From positions 13,133,043 to 13,197,042 of the forward strand of contig NC_092122.1 of assembly GCF_045679555.1 (NCBI RefSeq): DNA of 64,000 nt, read 5' to 3'. Each line of letters begins with the position of its first letter. Position 1 is the stretch's first letter. Positions 1 through 12,200 of the stretch are shown one piece after another. The notes below the pieces were generated by a model that worked only from the letters and a program-made list of their open reading frames with translations, searched no databases and was not told where the DNA came from. The DNA is from Salvelinus alpinus. Taxonomy: Eukaryota > Chordata > Actinopteri > Salmoniformes > Salmonidae. A program made the translations under genes and the position numbers.

Positions 1-88
1 CCTCCTTTCAGGTGAGCCTGGATCTCAGTGAGAGAGGAAGGAAATCCTGTCTGTATCCCCAGGCTGAGCACTCACACGCAGAGGGACG
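1..88 (+). other. 5' leader of copy A exon 1 with a possible splice acceptor
   Basis: The window opens in a pyrimidine-rich CCTCCTTTCAG, which looks like a 3' splice site, so a non-coding exon may lie upstream. The same 88 bases, preceded by a longer pyrimidine tract, occur at 56652-56739 before copy C exon 1. No in-frame ATG precedes the one at 89. Confidence 0.5.
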
Positions 89-281
89 ATGAGGCTAGGC
101 TGGGTTCGAGGGCTGGCTTCTTTGCTGGCCATGGCCGCTGGAATACTCTACATCACATCCATTAAGCGGGAGGTTCATTCTCATGGGGAAAGACTGCAGA
201 GGGCCCATCAGGATGACTCGGTCAGGGGCCAGGACATGCTCAAGAGGCTGGAGAAGATGGAGGATCACATCGAGAAGCTGG
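89..281 (+). CDS. galnt8-like: Copy A exon 1: cytoplasmic tail, transmembrane anchor and stem
   Basis: Encodes residues 1-64 plus one base of codon 65. A short basic start (MRLGWVRG) leads into a hydrophobic stretch at about residues 8-25 and then a charged, Glu/Lys/Arg-rich stem likely to form a coiled coil, the normal type II Golgi layout. The donor is G|GTGGGT at 281/282. Joining to the acceptor at 13762/13763 makes the Val codon that opens [10 protein letters not shown]. The exon is identical, with its leader, to 56740-56932. Confidence 0.88.
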
Positions 282-3200
282 GTGGGTATCAATCTCCTAA
301 ATCTAAAAGTGCTGTGAAAAAGTATTGGCCCCCTTTCAGATATTCTCTATTTTGCATATTTTTGATACTGAATATGATCAGATCTTCAACCAAAACCTAA
401 TATTAGATAAAGGGAACCTGAGTTTACACATAATACAAAAAACTGACACTTGTTTTAATTAAGTTAAGTAACTTAAAGTTCTAAAACCAAGAAATCAATT
501 TATAATATAGCTCTTCCATCTCCTGTAATTTGAAAAAACAAATTTGAATTGAATAACATAAATAAAATGCTCAACTATTACTCTTCACTCTTAGTCTCTA
601 TCCAACAATGACACCAAGCTTCTCAACACACATACTACAGGCTGCCACTGTTAAACACTTTATTTAATTGAGAACCAATTTGAGTCTAGCATGAGCCTAC
701 ATCTAGAGTTGATCCCCCCAAAAGTTATTTCACACTTCACAGGGATGATTGTGAAAGGGAATTTGTGACTTGTTCAGGAAACTAGGCGTATGTCACATGT
801 CACTAGTTCATAGGAGAGGCATTTGAAAGTAAAGATTAATTTTTTATAAAAAATTGTTTTTTGGCAGAAATGCCTTCTGGAACATGAACTTTCATGTGCG
901 TTAATAACAGACTTGTATTCCATCCGTAAGACATTTAAATTATGAGACTAGTTGGTTTAACCACGGAAAAAGACAGAAACTTTCCTGCTAACCATTATTG
1001 GCTGAGATAATGACATTCCGGGAGGTGAATTTGGATTGGTCTGCCATGTAGCATGCTTCTGTCTATAACATAAACTGCTCAGTATGTGTTGATAGTCCTT
1101 TCTACCGCTCTGTTTTTGAAAGATGCAACGTTAGCCATAGAGAACTACAAAAGTTTTGCTGCTTTTCTCAACAACACTGATGCCCTGAATTTAGCAGGCG
1201 CTATCGACAGATCAGTTGGAAAAAGTGATGGGCTACTTTCTGCACACGCCACAGTCAATACGAAACAAAATGACTTGACACAAAGCTGGCCAAATAAATG
1301 TAGCTACAATCAAAATGGAATTAAATGGTTCCAGTCTGCCGTGAAGCGTTCATCCATGTATACGAGTAAAAGTCATGCTACATTTTCAGATATTCTAAGT
1401 TTCTAATTTTGTCAAAGTTGTTTTCATTGCAAGTTAAAGCATACAGTTAGCTAGCTAGCGAACGTTAGCTTGCTGGATCGCTAGCTAACGTTACGTGTGT
1501 GATCTGTGTTGAAATATTATTCAAATCAGAAATCCATTTGCATTGCTAGTTATAGCCTAATGTTAGCTAGCTAACATTGAACCTAGTTGTTAGCTTTAGC
1601 TACCTGCAGGTTCATACTACAGGTACGACAATATTTGTATTGGTAGTAACATGAGTTGGGATTATCCGGTTCATGATTTAGCTAGTTAGCTAGTTAGCTA
1701 CATTTTTTTCAAATTTAAAAAAAAAAAAAATGTACCTTTATTTAACCAGGTAGGCCAGTTGAGAACAAGATCTCATTTACAACTGCGTCCTGGCCAAGAT
1801 AAAGCAAAGCAGTGCGACAAAAAAAAAAACTACAGAGTTACACATGGGATAAACAAACGTACAGTCAATTACACAATAGAAAAATCTATGTACAGTGTGT
1901 GCAAATGTAGTAAGATTAGGGAGGTAAGGCAATAAATAGGCCATAGTGGTGAAATAATTACAATTTAGCATTAACACTGGAGTGATAGATGTGCAGATGA
2001 TGATGTGCAAGTAGAGATACTGGGGTGCAAAAGAGCAAGAAAAATAAATAACAATATGGGGATGAAGAAGTTGTGTGGGCTATTTACAGATGGGCTGTGT
2101 ACAGGTGCAGTGATTGGTAAGCTGCTCTGACAGCTGATGCTTAACAAGAATGTTGAGGAGTGTCACGTTCCTGACCTGTTTTCTGTTTAGTTTTGTGTGT
2201 TAGTTGGTCAGGACGTGAGTTTGGGTGGGCATTCTATGTTATCTGTTTCTATGTTGGTTTAGGGTTGCCTGGTATGGCTCTCAATTGGAGGCAGGTGTTT
2301 GGCGTTCCTCTAATTGAGAGTCATATTTAGGTAGGCCGTTCATTTAGGGGATGTTAGTTTTAGGGTGGTCATGAGGGGGGGGTTATGTCACGTTCCTGAC
2401 CTGTTTTCTGTTTAGTTTTGTGTGTTAGTTGGTCAGGACGTGAGTTTGGGTGGGCATTCTATGTTATCTGTTTCTATGTTGGTTTAGGGTTGCCTGGTAT
2501 GGCTCTCAATTGGAGGCAGGTGTTTGGCGTTCCTCTAATTGAGAGTCATATTTAGGTAGGCTGTTCACAGTGTTTGTTTGTGGGTGGTTGTCTTCCGTGT
2601 CTGTGTAATTGTTTGCACCATACGGGACTGTGTACGGTTTGTTCGGTTTGTGTAGTCTTATGTCCTATTCGTGCGTTCTTCTTGTTTTATGTGAGTTCGT
2701 CGTATAGGTTTGTCTACACCGTTTGTTATTTTTGTTAGTTTACTCAAGTTCGTGTTTTCGTTTAATAAATATGTGTTCAAACTCCACTGCGCCTTGGTTC
2801 GATCAATACTCCTCCTTTTCGGTAGAAGAGGAGGAGGACCGCCGTTACAGAACTACCCACCAATCCAGAGCCAAGCAGCGGTGTAAACGGAGTAAGGGAC
2901 AGCGAAAGAAGGAGGAATGGACTTGGGACGATGTATTGGACGGTAAAGGTTGCTACACATGGGAGGAGATCCTGGCTGGAAGGGATCGCCTCCCATGGGA
3001 ACAGGTGGAGGCACTGAGGAGAACAGAGGCAACCGGAGAAGGGAACCGGCGTTATGAGGGGACGCGTCTTGCACGGAAGCCCGAAAAGCCCGTGAGTAAC
3101 TCCCAAAAATTTCTTGGGGGGGGGGCTAAGGGGTTGTGGGCCAAGGGCAGGTAGGAGACCTGCGCCCACTTCCCAGGCTAACCGTGGAGAGCGGGAGTAC

Positions 3201-6200
3201 GGGCAGACACCGTGTTACGCAGTAGAGCGCACGGTGTCTCCTGTACGTGTGCATAGCCCGGTGCGGGTTATTCCACCTCCCCGCACTGGTAGGGCTAGAT
3301 TGGGCATTGAGCCAGGTGTCATGAGGCCGGCTCAACGCGTCTGGTCTCCAGTGCGTCTCCTCGGGCCGGCATACATGGCACCTGCCTTACGCATATGGTT
3401 TCCCCGGTTCGCCTACACAGCCCGGTGCGGGTTATTCCACCTCCCCGCACTGGGCGGGCGACCGGGAGCATTCAACCAGGTAAGGTTGGGCAGGCTCAAT
3501 GCTCAAGAGAGCCAGTACGCCTGCACGGTCCGGTATTTCCGGCGCCACCTCCCCGCCCCAGCCTAGTACCTACAGTGCCTACACTACGCACTAGGCTACC
3601 AGTGCATTTCCAGAGCCCTGTTCCTCCTCCACGCACTTTCCCTATAGTGCGTGTATCCAGTTCGGTGCCTCCAGTTCCGGCCCCACGCACTAAGCCACCT
3701 GTGCGTCTCCTAAGTCCTGTACACACTGTCACTTCTCCCCGTACTAGTCCTGAGGTGCGTGCCCTCAGCCCGGTGCCACCAGTGCCGGTACCACGCACCA
3801 GGTATAGAGTACGCTTTGAGAGTTCAGTGTGCCCTGTCCCTGCTCCCCGCACTAGTATGAAGGTGCGTGTCCTTAGCCCCGTGCCTCCAGTTCCGGCACC
3901 ACGCACCAGGTCTACAGTGCGCCTTATCCGGCCAGAGCCATCCGTCTCCCCAGCCGCTATCTGAGCCATCCGTCTCCCCAGCGCCATCTGAGCCATCCGT
4001 CTCCCCAGCGCCATCTGAGCCATCCGTCTCCCCAGCGCCATCTGAGCCATCCGTCTCCCCAGCGCCGTCTGAGCCGCCCGTCTGCCATGAGCCTGCAAAG
4101 CCGCCCGTCTGCCATGAGCCTGCAAAGCCGCCCGTCTGCCATGAGCCTACAGAGCCGTCCGCCAGACAGGAGCCGCTAGAGCCGCCCGCCAGACAGGAGC
4201 CGCTAGAGCCGTCCGTCAGACAGGGTCTGCCAGAGCCGCCAACCAGACAGGATCTGCCAGAGCCGCCAACCAGACAGGATCTGCCAGAGCCGCCAGCCAG
4301 ACAGGATCTGCCAGAGCCGCCAGCCAGACAGGATCTGCCAGAGCCGTCAGCCAGACAGGATCTGCCAGAGCCGTCAGCGAGCCATGAGCAGCCAGAGCCG
4401 TCAGCGAGCCATGAGCAGCCAGAGCCGTCAGAGAGCCATGAGCAGCCAGAGCCGTCAGAGAGCCATGAGCAGCCAGAGCCATCAGAGAGCCATGAGCAGC
4501 CAGAGCCATCAGAGAGCCATGAGCGTCCAGAGCCGTCAGCCAGCCATGAGCGTCCAGAGCCGTCAGCCAGCCATGAGCGTCCAGAGCCGTCAGCCTGCCA
4601 TGAGCGTCCAGAGCCGTCAAGCTGCCATGAGCGTCCAGAGCCGTCAGCCTGCCATGAGCGTCCAGAGCCGTCAGCCTGCCATGAGCGCCCAGAGCCGTCA
4701 GTCAGCCATGAGCTGTCCCTCAGCCAGAAGCGGCTAGTAATTCAGAACTGCCCCTCAGTCCAGAGCTGTCTCTCTGTCCGGAGCTGCCCTTCAGTCCGGA
4801 GTTGCCCCTCTATCCTGAGCTACCTCTTTATCCTGAGCTACCTCTCTCTCCTAAGCTATCCCTCTGTCCTGAGCTATCCCTATGTCCTGAGCTACCTTGT
4901 CCCAGAGCTGTCCTTGATTCTGGTGTTGCCCCTAAATTTAGGTGGGGTTATTTGGAGGGTGGTCATTGTGGGGAGGCTACGGAAGCGGGGATTGAATATG
5001 GTGGGGTGGGAACCACGCCCGGAGCCTAAGCCACCACCGTGGTCAGATGCCCACCCAGACCCTCCCCTGGACTTTTTGGTGATGCGTTCGGAGTACGCAT
5101 CTTGAGGGGGGGGTTATGTCACGTTCCTGACCTGTTTTCTGTTTAGTTTTGTGTGTTAGTTGGTCAGGACGTGAGTTTGGGTGGGCATTCTATGTTATCT
5201 GTTTCTATGTTGGTTTAGGGTTGCCTGGTATGGCTCTCAATTGGAGGCAGGTGTTTGGCGTTCCTCTAATTGAGAGTCATATTTAGGTAGGCTGTTCACA
5301 GTGTTTGTTTGTGGGTGGTTGTCTTCCGTGTCTGTGTAATTGTTTGCACCATACGGGACTGTGTACGGTTTGTTCGGTTTGTGTAGTCTTATGTCCTATT
5401 CGTGCGTTCTTCTTGTTTTATGTGAGTTCGTCGTATAGGTTTGTCTACACCGTTTGTTATTTTTGTTAGTTTACTCAAGTTCGTGTTTTCGTTTAATAAA
5501 TATGTGTTCAAACTCCACTGCGCCTTGGTTCGATCAATACTCCTCCTTTTCGGTAGAAGAGGAGGAGGACCGCCGTTACAAGGAGTGGTTGAAAAACTAG
5601 TTTTAAAGTCGGAAGTTTACATACACTTAGGTTGGAGTCATTAAAACTCATTTTTCAACCACTCCACAAATTTCTTGTTAACAAACTATAGTTTGGCAAG
5701 TCGGTTAACACATCTACTTTGTGCATGACAAAAGTCATTTTTCCAACAATTGTTTACAGAGAGATTATTTCACTTATAATTCACAATTCCAGTGGGTCAG
5801 AAGTTTACATACATTAAGTGGACTGTGCCTTTTAACAGCTTGGAAAATTCCAGAAAATGATGTCACGGCTTTAGAAGCTTCTGATAGGCTAATTGACATC
5901 ATTTGAGTCAATTGGAGGTGTACCTATGGCTGTATTTCAAGGCCTACCTTAAAACTTTGCTTGACATCATGGGACAATCAAACGAAATCAGCCAAGACCT
6001 TAATTTTTTTTTTTGTAGACCTCTACAAGTCTGGTTCATCCTTGGAAGCAAAATCCAAACGCCTGAAGGTACCACGTTCATCTCTACAAACAATAGTATG
6101 CAAGTATAAACACCATGGGACCACGCAGCCATAATACCGCTCAGGAAGGAAACGCGTTCTATCTCCTAAAGATGAATGTACTTTGGTGCGAAAAGTGCAA

Positions 6201-9200
6201 ATCAATCCCAGAACAACAGCATAGGACCTTGTGAAGATGCTGGATGAAACAGGTACAAAGGTATCTATATCCACAGTAAAACGAGTCCAATATTGACATA
6301 ACCTCAAAGGCCGCTAAGCAAGGAAGAAGCCACTGCTCCAAATCCGCCATAAAAAAGCCAGACTACGGATTGCAACCACACATGGGGACAAAGACCGTAC
6401 TTTTTGGAGAAATGTCCTCTGGTCTGATGAAACAAAAATAGAACTGTTTGGCCATAAGGACCATTGTTATGTTTGGAGGAAAAAGGGGGAGGCTTGCAAG
6501 CCGAATTACACCATCTCAACCGTGAGGCATGGGGGTGGCAGTATCATGTTGTGGGGGTGCTTTGCTGCAGGAGGGACTGGTGTACTTCACAAAATAGATG
6601 GCATCATGGGGAGGAATATTATGTGGATATAATGAAGCATCATCTCAAGACATCAGTCAGGAAGTTAAAGCTTGGTCGCAAATGGGTCTTCCAAATGGAC
6701 AATGACCCCAAGCATACTTCCAAAGTTGTGGAAAAATGGCTGCAGGACAACAAAGTCAAGGTATTGGAGTGGCCATTCCAAAGCCCTGACCTCAATCCCA
6801 TAGAACATTTGTGGGCAGAACTGAAAAAGCGTGTGCGAGCAAGGAGGCCTACAAACCTGACTCAGTTACACCAGCTCTGTCAGGACGACGAATGGGCCAA
6901 AATGCAACCAACTTATTGGGGGAAGCTTGTGGAAGGCTACCCGAAACATTTGACCCAAGTTAAACAATTTAAAGGCAATGCTACCAAATACTAATTGAGT
7001 GTATGTAAAGTTCTGACCCACTGGGAATGTGATGAAAGAAATAAAAGCTGAAAAAAATCATTCTCTCTACTATTATTCTGACATTTCACATTCTTAAAAT
7101 AAAGTGGTGATCCTAACTGACATAAGACATGGAATTTTTACTAGGATTAAATGTCAGGAATTGTGAAAAACTAAGTTTAAATGTATTTGGCTAAGGTGTA
7201 TGTAAACTTCCGACTTCAACTGTATACAGAATGGTGTCGTCTGCGTAGAGGTGGATCAGAGAATCACCAGCAGCAAGAGCGACATCATTGATATACAGTG
7301 GGGCAAAAAAGTATTTAGTCAGCCACCAATTGTGCAAGTTCTCCCACTTAAAAAGATGGGAGAGGCCTGTAATTTTCATCATAGGTACACTTCAACTATG
7401 ACAGACAAAATGAGAAAAAAAAATCCAGAAAATCACATTGTAGGATTTTTTATGAATTTATTTGCAAATTATGGTGGAAAATAAGTATTTGGTCACCTAC
7501 AAACAAGCAAGATTTCTGGCTCTCACAGACCTGTAACTTCTTCTTTAAGAGGCTCCTCTGTCCTCCACTCGTTACCTGTATTAATGGCACCTGTTTGAAC
7601 TTGTTATCAGTATAAAAGACACCTGTCCACAACCTCAAACAGTCACACTCCAAACTCCACTATGGCCAAGACCAAAGAGCTGTCAAAGGACACCAGAAAC
7701 AAAATTGTAGACCTGCACCAGGCTGGGAAGACTGAATCTGCAATAGGTAAGCAGCTTGGTTTGAAGAAATCAACTGTGGGAGCAATTATTAGGAAATGGA
7801 AGACATACAAGACCACTGATAATCTCCCTCGATCTGGGGCTCCACGCAAGATTTCACCCCGTGGGGTCAAAATGATCACAAGAACGGTGAGCAAAAATCC
7901 CAGAACCACACGGGGGGACCTAGTGAATGACCTGCAGAGAGCTGGGACCAAAGTAACAAAGCCTACCATCAGTAACACACTACGCCGCCAGGGACTCAAA
8001 TCCTGCAGTGCCAGACGTGTCCCCCTGCTTAAGCCAGTACACGTCCAGGCCCGTCTGAAGTTTGCCAGAGAGCATTTGGATGATCCAGAAGAAGATTGGG
8101 AGAATGTCATATGGTCAGATGAAACCAAAATAGAACTTTTTGGTAAAAACTCAACTTGTCGTGTTTGGAGGACAAAGAATGCTGAGTTGCATCCAAAGAA
8201 CACCATAACCTACTGTGAAGCATGGGGGTGGAAACATCATGCTTTGGGGCTGTTTTTTTGCAAAGGGACCAGGACGACTGATCCGTGTAAAGGAAAGAAT
8301 GAATGGGGCCATGTATCGTGAGATTTTGAGTGAAAACCTCCTTCCATCAGCAAGGGCATTGAAGATGAAACGTGGCTGGGTCTTTCAGCATGACAATGAT
8401 CCCAAATACACCGCTCGGGCAACGAAGGAGTGGCTTCGTAAGAAGCATTTCAAGGTCCTGGAGTGGCCTAGCCAGTCTCCAGATCTCAACCCCATAGAAA
8501 ATCTTTGGAGGGAGTTGAAAGTCCGTGTTGCCCAGCAACAGCCCCAAAACATCACTGCTCTAGAGGAGATCTGCATGGAGGAATGGGCCAAAATACCAGC
8601 AACAGTGTGTGAAAACCTTGTAAAGACTTACAGAAAACGTTTGACCTCTGTCATTGCCAACAAAGGGTATATAACAAAGTATTGAGAAACTTTTGTTATT
8701 GACCAAATACTTATTTTCCACCATAATTTGCAAATAAATTAATTAAAAATCCTACAATGTGATTTTCTGGATTTTTTTTCTTCTCATTTTGTCTGTCATA
8801 GTTGAAGTGTACCTATGATGAAAATTACAGGCCTCTCTCATCTTTTTAAGTGGGAGAACTTGCACAATTGGTGGCTGACTAAATACTTTTTTGCCCCACT
8901 GTATACAGAGAAAAGAGTCGGCCCGAGAATTGAACCCTGTGGCACCCCCATTGAGACTGCCAGAGGTCCAGACAACAGGCCCTCCAATTTGACACACAGA
9001 ACTCTATCTGAGAAGTAGTTGGTGAACCAGGCGAGGCAGTCATTTGAGAAACCCAGGCTATTGAGTCAGCCGATTAGAATGCGGTGATTGACAGAATCGA
9101 AAGCCTTGGCCAGGTCGATGAAGACGGCTGCACAGTTCTGTCTTTTATCGATGGTGGTTATGATATCGTTTAGAACCTTGAGCGTGGCTGAGGTGCACCC

Positions 9201-12200
9201 ATGACCAGCTCGGAAACCAGATTGCATAGTGGAGAAGGTACGGTGGGATTCGAAATGGTCGGTAATCTGTTTGTTAACTTGGCTTTCGAAGACTTTAGAA
9301 AGGCAGGGCAGGATGGATATAGGTGTGTAACAGTTTGGTTCTAGAGTGTCTCCCCCTTTGAAGAGGGGGATGACGGCGGCAGCTTTACAATCTTTAGGAA
9401 TCTCAGACGATAAGAAAGAGAGGTTGAACAGACTAGTAATAGGGGTTGCAACAATTTCGGCGGATAATTTTTGAAAAAGAGGGTCCAGATTTTGCAGCTC
9501 TTTCAGAACATGAGCTATCTGGATTAGGGTGAAGGAGACACAGGGGGGGGGGGGGGGGCTTGGGCAAGTTGCTGCGGGGGGTGCAGAGCTGTTGGCTGGG
9601 GCAGGGGTAGCCAGGTGGAAAGCATGGCCAGCCGTAGAAAAATGCTTATTGAAATTCTCGATTATTGTAGATTTATCGGTGGTGACAGTGTTTCCTAGCC
9701 TCAGTGCAGTGGGCAGCTGGGAGGAGGTGCTCTTATTCTCCATGGACTTTACAGTGTCCCAAACCTTTTTGGAATTAGTGTTACAGGATGCAAATTTCTG
9801 TTTGAAAAAGCTAACCTTTGCTTTCCTAACTGACTGTATATTGGTTCCTGACTTCCCTGAAAAGCTGCATATTGCGGGGGTTATTCGATGCTAATGCAGT
9901 ACACCACAGGATGTTTTTTATGCTGGTCAAGGGCAGTAAAGTCTGGAGTGAACCAAGGGCTATGTCTGCTCTTAGTTCTACATTTTTTGAATGGGGCATG
10001 CTTGGGAAATCTGAGGCTTGTAGTTTTTTAACTCAGCCCCTATTGTAGATACAGTGGGATATTGGTTATGTTGCACTTCCTAAGGCTTCCACTAGATGTC
10101 AACAGTCTTTAGAACTTTGTTTGAGGCTTCTACTGTGAAGTGGGACCGAATGAGAGAGGAATGAGCCAGGTGTCTGGCACAGTGCCACAGGCTCTGAGGC
10201 GCGGTCACGAGAGAGTTAGCTCTCGTTCCATTGCTTTTCTACAGACATAGGAATTCTCCGGTTGGAACATTATTGAAGATTTATGATAAAAACATCCTAA
10301 AGATTGATTCTATACTTAGTTTGACACGTTTCTACGGGCTGTAACGGAACTTTTTGAACTTTTCGTCCGACGTTCGGCTGGACCAGAATGCGCTTTTGGA
10401 TTTGTTTACCAAACGCCCTAACAAAAGAAGCTATTTGGACATAAATGATGGACATTATCGAACCAAACAAACATTTATTGTGAAACTGCGATTCCTGGGA
10501 GTGCATTCTGATGAAGATCATCAAAGGTAAGTGAATATTTATAATGCTATTTCTGACTAATGTTGACTACCCAATATGGCGGATATCTTTTTGGCTGCTT
10601 TGTTGTCTGAACGCTGTACTCAGATTATTGCATGGTTTGCTTTTTCCGTAAAGTTTTTTTGAAACCTGACACAGCGGTTGCATTAAGGAGAAGTATATCT
10701 CTAATTCCATATATAACACTTGTATTTTCATCAACATTTATAATGAGTATTTCTGTAAATAGATGTGGCTCTCTGCACAATCATTGCATGTTTTAGAACT
10801 ACTGAACGTAAAATGAGATTTTTTGATCCAAATATGCATTTTATCGAACAAAACATACATGTATTGTGTAACATGAAGTCCTATGAGTGTCATCTGATGA
10901 AGACCATCAAAGGTTAGGTTAATTTTATCTCTATTTGTGATTTTTTTGACTCCTCTCTTTGGCTGGAAAAATGGTTGTGTTTTTCTGTGAGTTGGTGCTA
11001 ACCTAACATAATCGTTTGTGGTGCTTTCGCTGTAAAGCATTTTTGAAATCAGACACTGTGGCTGGATTAACGAGAATTTTATCTTTAAAATGGTGTAAAA
11101 TACTTGTATGCTTTAGGAATTTTAATTATGAGATTTCTGTTGTTTTGATTTTGGCGCCCTGCACTTTCACTGGCTGTTGGCGAGGTCCCACATATCCCAG
11201 AGAGGTTTTTAAAGAACAACCAGGTGTCCTCTACTGACGGGATGAGGTCAATATCCTTCCAGGATACCCGGGCCAGGTCGATTAGAATGGCCTGCTAGCT
11301 GAAGTGTTTTAGGGAGCGTTTGACAGTGATGAGGGGTGGTCGTTTGACCGGGGACCCATAAAGGACGCAGGCAATGACGCAGTGATCGCTGAGATCCTGG
11401 TTGAAGACAGCAGAGGTGTATTTAGAGGGCAAGTTGGTCAGGATGATATCTATGAGGGTGCCCATGTTTACGGATTTAGGGTTGTACCTTGTAGGTTCCT
11501 TGAAATCTGTGTGAGATTGAGGGCATCTAGCTTAGATTGTAGGATGGCCGGGGTGTTAAGCATATCCCAATTTAGGTCATCCAAAAAGTACGATCTCTGA
11601 AGATAGATGGCGGGGCAATAAATTCACATATGGTGTCCAGGGCACAGCTGGGGGCTGAGGAGGGTCTATAACAAGCGGCAACAGTGAGAGACTTATTTCT
11701 GGAAAGGTGGATTTTTAAAAGTAGAAGCTCGAACTGTTTGGGCACAGACCTGGATAGTATGACAGATCTCTGCAGTAGATTGCAACTCCGCCCCTTTGGC
11801 AGTTCTATCTTGATGGAAAATGTTGTAGTTGGGGATGAAAATGTCAGAATTTTTGGTGGCCTTCCTAAGCCAAGATTCAGACATGGCTAGGACATCAGGG
11901 TTGGCTGAGTGTGTTAAAGCAGTGAATAAAACAAACTTAGGGAGGAGGCTTCTGATGATAACATGCATGAAACCAAGGATTTTACGGTTACAGAAGTCAA
12001 CAAATGAGAGTGCCTGGGGAATAGGTGTAGTACTGGGGGCTACAGAGCTTGGGTTAACCTCTACACCACCAGAGGAACAGAGGAGGAGTAGGATAAGGGT
12101 ACGGCTAAATGCTATAAGAACTGGTCATCTAGTGTGTTGGGAACAGAGAAAAAAAGGAGCAGATTTCTGGGCGTGGTAGAATAGATTCAGGGCATAATGT

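Larger units (their letters stand above)
2161..5580 (+). mobile_element. LTR retrotransposon without recognisable gag-pol, with an extra partial LTR
   Basis: Two 464-bp LTRs (2386-2849 and 5117-5580) begin TGTCACG and end GTTACA. A third, partial LTR occupies 2161 to about 2340 and is followed by a G-rich tract just before the first full LTR. The whole unit is flanked by a 5-bp target-site duplication, AGGAG (2156-2160 and 5581-5585). Copy C has the empty site at 62256-62260. A polypurine tract of nine G residues precedes the 3' LTR (5105-5113). No reverse transcriptase, integrase, protease or zinc knuckle is visible, and no tRNA primer site follows the 5' LTR, so the element looks non-autonomous. 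Confidence 0.85.

Noticed and set aside
1086..1406. 106-codon frame as a gene
   Set aside because: No recognisable domain; it lies in repeat block R, and its counterpart at 60822 ends earlier. Kept only as a note in the repeat entry.
2777..3169. Long minus-strand frames opposite the LTR element, including 3496-4125 and 4216-4620
   Set aside because: Shadows of the proline-rich repeat frame caused by the 27-base periodicity.
3955..4735. Regular repeats as a CRISPR array
   Set aside because: Units abut without unique spacers, keep one reading frame and lie in vertebrate DNA.
3867..5105. 412-codon open frame as a host gene
   Set aside because: It lies wholly inside an LTR element with a target duplication, is absent from copy C, and is made of 27-base repeats; it belongs to the element.
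9540..9560. G-run as a G-quadruplex regulatory element
   Set aside because: A single homopolymer of variable length between A and B (also 23218-23241) encoding a Pro run on the LINE strand; more likely slippage or sequencing error.
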